Origin: Phycisphaerales bacterium
Lineage (GTDB): Bacteria > Planctomycetota > Phycisphaerae > Phycisphaerales > UBA1924
Direction of reading: 5' to 3'
Assembly (NCBI GenBank): GCA_023382935.1
Contig: JAHDXL010000005.1
Location: 303,503-367,502, forward strand
DNA: 64,000 nucleotides
The position numbers were made by a program, and so were the translations under genes. The notes under the pieces are model-generated. The model was not told the origin of the DNA and did not search any database. It saw only the letters and a program-made list of their open reading frames with translations. Position 1 is the first letter of the stretch; every line of letters starts with the position of its first letter. Positions 58,706 to 64,000 of this stretch are shown piece by piece.

Positions 58706-59749
58706 ATGCACGCGATGGTGGTTTCCAGGCAGGGTTGGCCGGTTTCTCCGAACGTGACGCTTCGAGCCGATTGGCCGAAGCCGGATGCGCCCGCCCGCGG
58801 GTGGGCGGTGGTGCGGACGCTGTGCTCGGCGTTCAACCACATGGACCTGTGGGTGGGGCGCGGCGTGCCGGGGCTGGACCTGGCATACCCGCGCGTGTCG
58901 GGGTGCGATGCGTGCGGCGTCGTCGAGCAGGTGGGCGCCGATGTCAGCACAAACTGGGTCGGCAAGCGTGTCATCTACAACGCGGCAATGCGGATCGACC
59001 GGCCCTGCACGCCGGATGAAGGCCCGCGATCGACGCTGGCGCCCGAGTATGAACTGATCGGTGAGCATCACTTCGGGGCGCACGCGGAGAAGTTCAGCGT
59101 GCCGGTCGACAACCTCGCGGTGGTGGGTGATGCGGACCCGGTCAAGGCAGCGGGGTTTGGGTTGTGCGCCCTGACGGCCTGGTCGATGATGGTCACCAAG
59201 GGGCAGTTGCGGCCCGGACAGAGCGTGCTCATCACGGGCATCGGCGGCGGCGTGGCAACGAGCGCGTTGGCGATCGCTCGGCATTTCAACTGCCCGGTGT
59301 GCGTGACCAGCCGTCACCAGTGGAAACTCGATCGCGCGCGGGAACTGGGCGCTGGTGAACTCGTGCTCGATGCAGGGCAGGACTGGTCGAGGCAGGTGCG
59401 AGCATGGAGCGGGAAGCGCGGGGTAGACATGGCCGTCGATTCGGCCGGCAAGGCGACGCACCTCAACTGCATCAAGTCGCTGGCGCGCGGCGGCGCGTAT
59501 GTCACTCCCGGCTGCACCAGCGGGCCGGACGCAACGACCGACCTTGCGCGGATTTTCTGGAACCAATTGCGCATCCTCGGCTCGACGATGGGGAGCAATG
59601 AAGAGTTCAAGGAGGTGACGGCCTTGTTTCGGGCCGGGGCCCTCTCGCCGGCCATTGACCAGGTGATGAGCCCGCAGCAGTGCGCCGACGCATATCGACG
59701 ACTCGAGGCGGGCGAGCAGTTTGGGAAGATCGTGATCGACTGGCGTTGA
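58706..59749 (+). CDS. Medium-chain dehydrogenase/reductase, zinc-independent type
   Basis: The 347-residue protein belongs to the MDR superfamily (quinone oxidoreductase/alcohol dehydrogenase). It has the substrate-domain segment AFNHMDLWVGRGVPGLDL and the Rossmann motif VLITGIGGGVATSALAIA. The GHE and four-Cys structural zinc motifs of zinc alcohol dehydrogenases are absent (GCDACG occurs where GHE is expected), so it is probably an NADPH-dependent reductase of a small carbonyl. ATG 58706 was preferred; a start 42 bases upstream is possible. Confidence 0.85.
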   Translation: MHAMVVSRQGWPVSPNVTLRADWPKPDAPARGWAVVRTLCSAFNHMDLWVGRGVPGLDLAYPRVSGCDACGVVEQVGADVSTNWVGKRVIYNAAMRIDRPCTPDEGPRSTLAPEYELIGEHHFGAHAEKFSVPVDNLAVVGDADPVKAAGFGLCALTAWSMMVTKGQLRPGQSVLITGIGGGVATSALAIARHFNCPVCVTSRHQWKLDRARELGAGELVLDAGQDWSRQVRAWSGKRGVDMAVDSAGKATHLNCIKSLARGGAYVTPGCTSGPDATTDLARIFWNQLRILGSTMGSNEEFKEVTALFRAGALSPAIDQVMSPQQCADAYRRLEAGEQFGKIVIDWR

Positions 59750-59820
59750 GTCTGTTCCCGTTCGACGCGCCAGTGAAAGGGCGTACGACGGGACCACATG
59801 TCATATTTCTATGGCGTCAC

Positions 59821-60345
59821 ATGTTCTCCTCTCTCTCCATGCTCGGCCGCGCCTCTTTCGACCGCACCCGGGTCTATCGCTACTCGCTTTTCCGTCGCTG
59901 GTCGCCCGGTCCGCGTATCGCCTGTTTCTGCCTGCTCAACCCTTCGACGGCCGATGCGCGGCGGAATGATCCAACGGTCCGGCGATGCATCGGCTACGCG
60001 ATGGACTGGGACTTCGACGCGCTCGAAGTGGTCAACATCTTCGCGTTCCGCTCCACCGACCCGGCCGCTCTGGCCGAGCACCCCGACCCGGTCGGCCCGG
60101 GGAATGACCGCGCCATCGTTCGCGCCGTCCGACGTGCCGAACTGGTGGTTCTCGGCTGGGGCGCCCATGGCCGCTTGCTCGATCGGGGGAGGTCGGTCAT
60201 CCGCCTGATCTCCGACCATTGCCAGCCGTACACGCTGGGATTGACGTTGACCGGTCAGCCGCGCCATCCTCTCTATCTTGCCAAGGCCGCACGCCCGAAG
60301 GCACTTTCTCATGGAAATCTTGCGGAAAGCCTGATTTGCGTTTAG
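59821..60345 (+). CDS. DUF1643-family protein
   Basis: The 174-residue protein matches DUF1643, with CFCLLNPSTADARRNDPTVR near the N-terminus, LEVVNIFAFRSTDP, and the C-terminal GQPRHPLYLAKAARP. Members occur widely, often near mobile or defence genes, but have no known function. It follows the dehydrogenase by 71 bases and the next membrane protein starts one base beyond its stop. Confidence 0.85.
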   Translation: MFSSLSMLGRASFDRTRVYRYSLFRRWSPGPRIACFCLLNPSTADARRNDPTVRRCIGYAMDWDFDALEVVNIFAFRSTDPAALAEHPDPVGPGNDRAIVRAVRRAELVVLGWGAHGRLLDRGRSVIRLISDHCQPYTLGLTLTGQPRHPLYLAKAARPKALSHGNLAESLICV

Positions 60346-60346
60346 A

Positions 60347-60799
60347 GTGAACGTGGTGTTGATGCTCGCTCAAGATCCGATTCTTCCGGTGGTAGTCATT
60401 CTTCCGATGGCCGCCATGGCCATGCTGGTCACCTGCGGTCACCTGGTGTGGATGCAGCGCACCCCCATGCCCCCGACGCGCCGGCGCATCCGCACCGTCA
60501 CCGGCGTCTTGAGCCTCTTCACTATCACGCTCACGGCGATCGGCTTCGGCGTCGTCAACCCGGCCGACGCGCGTCCTTTCCTGCTCGTCTGGCTGACCGT
60601 GATCGGATTGCTGGGCATCCTTGTCCTGCTGGCCGGCATAGACATGGCCAACAACGTCCGCCTCCACGCCGCCGAACGCAAGCACATCCGCGAACAACTC
60701 GCCCGCCTCCAGGTCGAACTGAAGGCCCTGGCCCACCAACGCGGCATACGCACGAACAGGTTCGGCCTGTCCCGCGAGGAAACGGGCGAAGAGCGGTGA
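60347..60799 (+). CDS. Small membrane protein with C-terminal coiled coil
   Basis: The 150-residue protein starts at GTG, one base after the DUF1643 stop. It has three hydrophobic segments (VVVILPMAAMAMLVTCGHLVW, TGVLSLFTITLTAIGFGVV, FLLVWLTVIGLLGILVLLAG) and a charged helical tail (ERKHIREQLARLQVELKAL). No family was recognised. Co-transcription with DUF1643 is likely. Confidence 0.65.
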   Translation: MNVVLMLAQDPILPVVVILPMAAMAMLVTCGHLVWMQRTPMPPTRRRIRTVTGVLSLFTITLTAIGFGVVNPADARPFLLVWLTVIGLLGILVLLAGIDMANNVRLHAAERKHIREQLARLQVELKALAHQRGIRTNRFGLSREETGEER

Positions 60800-60810
60800 G
60801 AGGCCAGTGG

Positions 60811-60897
60811 GACCGGCTTCCAGCCGGTGGCTTTGCGTAGATCGGCTCTCCGAGCCGGTGGGCAGTGCCGGTTTCCAACAGGCCAACGTCTCCTGCC
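60811..60897. repeat. Cluster of ACCGGC-TTCCA-GCCGGT hairpin units
   Basis: ACCGGC (60812-60817)/GCCGGT (60823-60828) with loop TTCCA is followed by ATCGGCTC (60841-60848)/GAGCCGGT (60852-60859) and then GTGCCGGTTTCCAACAGGCC. The gap between the membrane protein gene and the secreted-protein gene holds no gene; this repeat cluster fills its first third. Confidence 0.6.
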
Positions 60898-61050
60898 AGA
60901 AGATCGAGCCGCGCCCGCACAAGAATGTGGCGACCAAACTCTCGCAATGAGTCCTTCAAGAACCAACTGCGCCGGAAACCTGCGGTTTGCATGGGCTGCC
61001 TTGACCGAGTAGGATGCGAAACGGACGAATCCCATGAGGAGGCGACTCGC

Positions 61051-63411
61051 ATGAAACATCAGGCCACACTGTGTGTATGTGTGTCGGTCTTGAGTTCGCT
61101 GGTCGCCGCTGCTGCGGGCGGGCAGAGATCGGTTGCGCAAGACTACGTCACGCTCGGTGACTGGGACTTTGTACCGACGCTTGACGGAGGCCGCGTCGAG
61201 AGTTTCGTTGTTCTGCTCGACCCTGCGCTTGCGGTCGGCGACAACATCACGGCGCTGTGGTTTTGCCGCAGCGATGACGCTTCATGGCAGTCCTTTGCGT
61301 GGAGTGACGCCAGCAATCTGGAAGCGATCGCGCATGTGAAGAGCACGCTGGGTTTGCCCGACTCTACGGACACGCTCTGGCCTGACGCAGATGCACAGCA
61401 GGGCGTGGATACGGAACTCGCCGTGGCGCCCGACGCATTCGCCAAGGGTGTGTTTGCCGACGACGCCTTCGCGCCGGTCATCCAATCGAGCCCCGAGCCA
61501 GGGGCGATCATCGGTGGCCTCGCGGGCGTGGGCTATCCAGCGGCCGCCCTTCCGATTCAGATTGCGCCGACGAACTGCACGCAGAACCAGGTCTTGACGA
61601 CGCTGGCCGCAATGGTTGAGGCCGACATCGGCACCGGCGCCAACGGCACGCTGATGGCCGGGTTCGAGGTGCCATATGCCGACTGTGACTACTGGCGAAG
61701 CCTCGCGGCGACTCTCGATGACCTGGGCACATGGACTATGCCCGACCTGTCCGAGTTCACGGCCGAGACGACCGGAGTGCCCGTCGCGGACGCATGGCAA
61801 AGCGTGCCATCCGGAATGACGTTCGGCGGTCCCCAGGCGGTCATCGTGAACATTGGCGGGCTGGATGGCAATGGCGATCAAGATGCGGCCGCCAAACTCG
61901 TGATCGCGTTGAAGGACGTCACACCGCCGATGCTCGAAATCGAGTTGCTCGGCGATGGCCAGCCGCCGATGGTGTCCCCAGGGGGACTCGACGATCTCCT
62001 CGCGCCGGTGACCATTTCGGCGGTGTCAAGTGCGTTCGACAACGTCGACAGCGTCATCACCAACAGCGTCGTCCCCGTCGACGGGAGCGTCGGATGCGAA
62101 GGCCCGGCACCGGTCGTGATCGCCAGTGCCGGGTACTACAGCTATGAGGCCACGGCGACCGACGCCGCGGGGAACACCGCGTACTACACCCGGTTGTTCG
62201 AGGTCCGCGATCGGTACAACTATGAAGCAGCGGCCGCGATCGAATCGTTGACGGTCACTTCAGGCGCTCCCACCGACCTGGTCGAAGCCACGTTGCTGCT
62301 GACCAGCGACATGTTCGAGGCCGAGGACATCAATCTCGCCACCGTGGCGGTCTGGCTCTCCGACCCCGGGGGAGAATCAATCGGCGGAAGTCCCCTCAGG
62401 CTGGCGCCGGGCTACGTGGACAACGGAGCGTACGACCCGGACCTGGTGGACCTGGATGCGGGCATCTGGCGCGTGACGGTGCAGGGCGAGGTGCCGGCAG
62501 AGGCGATGGCGCAGTCTGGCCTGCGCTTCTCGGTGACAGGCAGCGGGCGGCATGGCACGCCGGATGCCTTTGACTTCATGGTTGTCCGTCGGCCGCTTGT
62601 CGCGCGGCTGGACGCGGACGCTGTGCTGCGAACCGAGGCGCCACCGCTGAGCATGGCCGACGACCCCCCGCCGCCCCCGGCAATACCACCATGCCGGTGG
62701 AAGGACGAACTCGTTCTTGATGAGCCTGATGACTACGTTCACATGTGGTTTGGCGTCTGCGGATCGAGCCTGATCACCGTCGAGGCCACGGGACGTAATA
62801 TTTGGGGCACCGCCAACGCTTACGACAACATGTGCTGGTTTACGTCGAATCCGGCCGAGACGGGATCGGTTGCAAGCGGCGCGACCTACAGCGTTTTCCT
62901 GGAGGGAGCCAACTGTTGCCCCGATTGCTCGATAGCCATCGTTGCGAGGCCAAAGTTTAAGGCGCAGGTGGAAATCAACCCACCCGCTTCGGCCGTGGCC
63001 GGAGGGTTGATCAGCATTGCCACGCCCTGCGGCGATACCCAGGCAGCGGGTGGAGTTGGGCTCGGAGATTTCGAGACTGAAACCGTCGAGGTGACTATTG
63101 GCGACTACACGTTCCCAATCATGATTGACGACGCCGTTCAGGCCTTGTCCCAGCCTTTCCAGGGAAATCTCAGTTGCACTGTGGATGCCTGCCGGGTGGA
63201 TGTTTCCATCGCCACGGGCGCATACCTGTCAGTGAATGCCGGGGCCACGATTCTGAACTTGTATGCGGGTGCCATTGCCAAGATCCGTGACTCGAAACTG
63301 GGCCTGACGGTTACGCCGACCGCGGCCCAGGGCTGCGTTGTCGAGAACGATGGGCAGCCCTTCAGCCCCGAGGCCTGCGAAGCGCCCGGCGCTGGCGGCG
63401 GCGGTTGGTGA
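61051..63411 (+). CDS. Large secreted protein of unknown function, copy A of an adjacent pair
   Basis: The 786-residue protein starts at ATG 61051 behind GAGGAGG (61036-61042) and has a signal peptide (MKHQATLCVCVSVLSSLVAA). It is rich in Asp, Ala and Thr with few Lys, typical of secreted planctomycete proteins. A dockerin-like GNGDQDAA and a region near residue 400 that could be a beta-sandwich are visible. A segment near residues 395-435 (IESLTVTSGAPTDLVEATLL, NLATVAVWLSD) is shared with the next gene. The C-terminal part is Cys-containing (CCPDCS). No enzyme motif was recognised. Confidence 0.75.
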   Translation: MKHQATLCVCVSVLSSLVAAAAGGQRSVAQDYVTLGDWDFVPTLDGGRVESFVVLLDPALAVGDNITALWFCRSDDASWQSFAWSDASNLEAIAHVKSTLGLPDSTDTLWPDADAQQGVDTELAVAPDAFAKGVFADDAFAPVIQSSPEPGAIIGGLAGVGYPAAALPIQIAPTNCTQNQVLTTLAAMVEADIGTGANGTLMAGFEVPYADCDYWRSLAATLDDLGTWTMPDLSEFTAETTGVPVADAWQSVPSGMTFGGPQAVIVNIGGLDGNGDQDAAAKLVIALKDVTPPMLEIELLGDGQPPMVSPGGLDDLLAPVTISAVSSAFDNVDSVITNSVVPVDGSVGCEGPAPVVIASAGYYSYEATATDAAGNTAYYTRLFEVRDRYNYEAAAAIESLTVTSGAPTDLVEATLLLTSDMFEAEDINLATVAVWLSDPGGESIGGSPLRLAPGYVDNGAYDPDLVDLDAGIWRVTVQGEVPAEAMAQSGLRFSVTGSGRHGTPDAFDFMVVRRPLVARLDADAVLRTEAPPLSMADDPPPPPAIPPCRWKDELVLDEPDDYVHMWFGVCGSSLITVEATGRNIWGTANAYDNMCWFTSNPAETGSVASGATYSVFLEGANCCPDCSIAIVARPKFKAQVEINPPASAVAGGLISIATPCGDTQAAGGVGLGDFETETVEVTIGDYTFPIMIDDAVQALSQPFQGNLSCTVDACRVDVSIATGAYLSVNAGATILNLYAGAIAKIRDSKLGLTVTPTAAQGCVVENDGQPFSPEACEAPGAGGGGW

Positions 63412-63414
63412 CCC

Positions 63415-64000
63415 ATGCGAACGAAACACATATGGACAATCGCCGCGGCCGCGGCGTTCATCGCATTTTCCTGCGCCGCATGGGTCTGGTCGCCATTCGG
63501 CGTCTTCCGCCGTTCAGTGCCACCTTCTTCCATACAACCGCAGTTCCGGTGGGTCATCAAGGTGAACAACAAGCCCGTCGATGTCGCCGGAAGGCAGATG
63601 ATCAATGTTGTAAAGGGCGACGTTGTGCAGGCATGGGTGGATGTCGATTGGAACGGGCATGGCCCGGGAATCATCGAACTTTCTACCGACACACGCACGT
63701 TCACACCGGGTGAAACGCTGACCGCGGACCGCCTCGGCGCCTTTGGCATCGAGTATTCATCGATCGGCCCGAGTTGGATGGCGCACAAGTCGATCGTTTT
63801 CAAAGTCAACGACTACCCACGCTTCAATGTCGATGCTCGTGTGATCGATCTGGCTGTTCGCAACGACGAGCCGCTCGACATCAGCGCCGTGACCGTGCAA
63901 ATCTGGAGCGACGAACTCGACATGCAGAGCATCCGCCTGAATCATGTCACCTTATGGCTGCAAGACGCGAAACACCGAGCCCTCGGCGACGGAATCGCAC
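63415..64000 (+). CDS. Secreted protein, copy B of the pair (3' end outside window)
   Basis: The frame opens at ATG 63415, three bases after the stop of the previous gene, and is still open at the window end (195 codons). It starts with an N-terminal hydrophobic segment (IWTIAAAAAFIAFSCAAWVW) that may be a signal peptide or anchor. The later segment (VIDLAVRNDEPLDISAVTVQ, then RLNHVTLWLQD) aligns with part of copy A. The two are almost certainly co-transcribed. Confidence 0.7.
   Translation, partial: MRTKHIWTIAAAAAFIAFSCAAWVWSPFGVFRRSVPPSSIQPQFRWVIKVNNKPVDVAGRQMINVVKGDVVQAWVDVDWNGHGPGIIELSTDTRTFTPGETLTADRLGAFGIEYSSIGPSWMAHKSIVFKVNDYPRFNVDARVIDLAVRNDEPLDISAVTVQIWSDELDMQSIRLNHVTLWLQDAKHRALGDGIA

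Overview
The window is a continuous stretch of a GC-rich chromosome that looks like a member of the Planctomycetota, most likely the Phycisphaerae/Phycisphaerales side. The pointers are a DUF1501 plus cytochrome-type PSCyt1/DUF1549/DUF1553 gene pair, a secreted protein ending in a PEP-CTERM-like sorting tail (VPAPG, hydrophobic run, Arg cluster), an acyl carrier protein with an internal insertion, Kdo/LPS-export genes that imply an outer membrane, and many long secreted proteins with no recognisable family. No transposase, integrase, phage gene, rRNA or CRISPR array was seen.

Layout. 1-6.7 kb: end of a membrane protein, then a divergent pair of transcription units for planctomycete cytochrome-type proteins. 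6.8-13.6 kb: a tightly packed histidine operon hisG-hisC-hisB-hisH-hisF-hisAIE-hisD, preceded by a 20-residue leader peptide with seven His codons and a terminator/antiterminator pair (a translation-coupled attenuator). 13.6-17.3 kb: EamA transporter, shikimate kinase, AsmA-like protein and EF-P. 17.4-23.8 kb: a metallo-beta-lactamase-fold protein, a giant LptC/OstA-like protein with kdsC and kdsD, and divergent scpA. 23.9-34.8 kb: an OFA-type MFS carrier, DNA polymerase I, tryptophanase, RseP-like protease, an alpha/beta hydrolase and deoC. 34.8-40 kb: a SatD/membrane-protein pair under a promoter with a palindrome, a PEP-CTERM protein and proS. 39-42.3 kb: carbamate kinase, a COG2403-type GTPase and ornithine carbamoyltransferase. 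42.4-48.4 kb: two overlapping unknown genes, tRNA-Thr, a UVR-domain protein, a sigma factor with a long structured leader and a secreted unknown. 48.4-56.9 kb: trxB, gpsA, a CPT-type metal ATPase, two tandem PAS-LuxR regulators (the first behind three perfect hairpins ending in a terminator), a dehydratase-ACP-dehydratase cluster and recO. 57-64 kb: an HDOD/GGDEF-like signalling protein, a dehydrogenase, DUF1643 and membrane proteins, and two adjacent large secreted proteins sharing a domain.

Two themes stand out. First, histidine synthesis is organised in an unusual way: a His-codon leader attenuator and a HisA-HisI-HisE triple-domain protein in one operon. Second, several intergenic gaps carry members of a palindromic element built from hairpin units of the form GCAAC-stem-AAGR-stem-GTTGCTGGCAC, in which the stems change in sequence but stay paired; a different palindrome-bearing insert sits in frame inside polA. 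Most remaining genes are ordinary housekeeping genes of the lineage.
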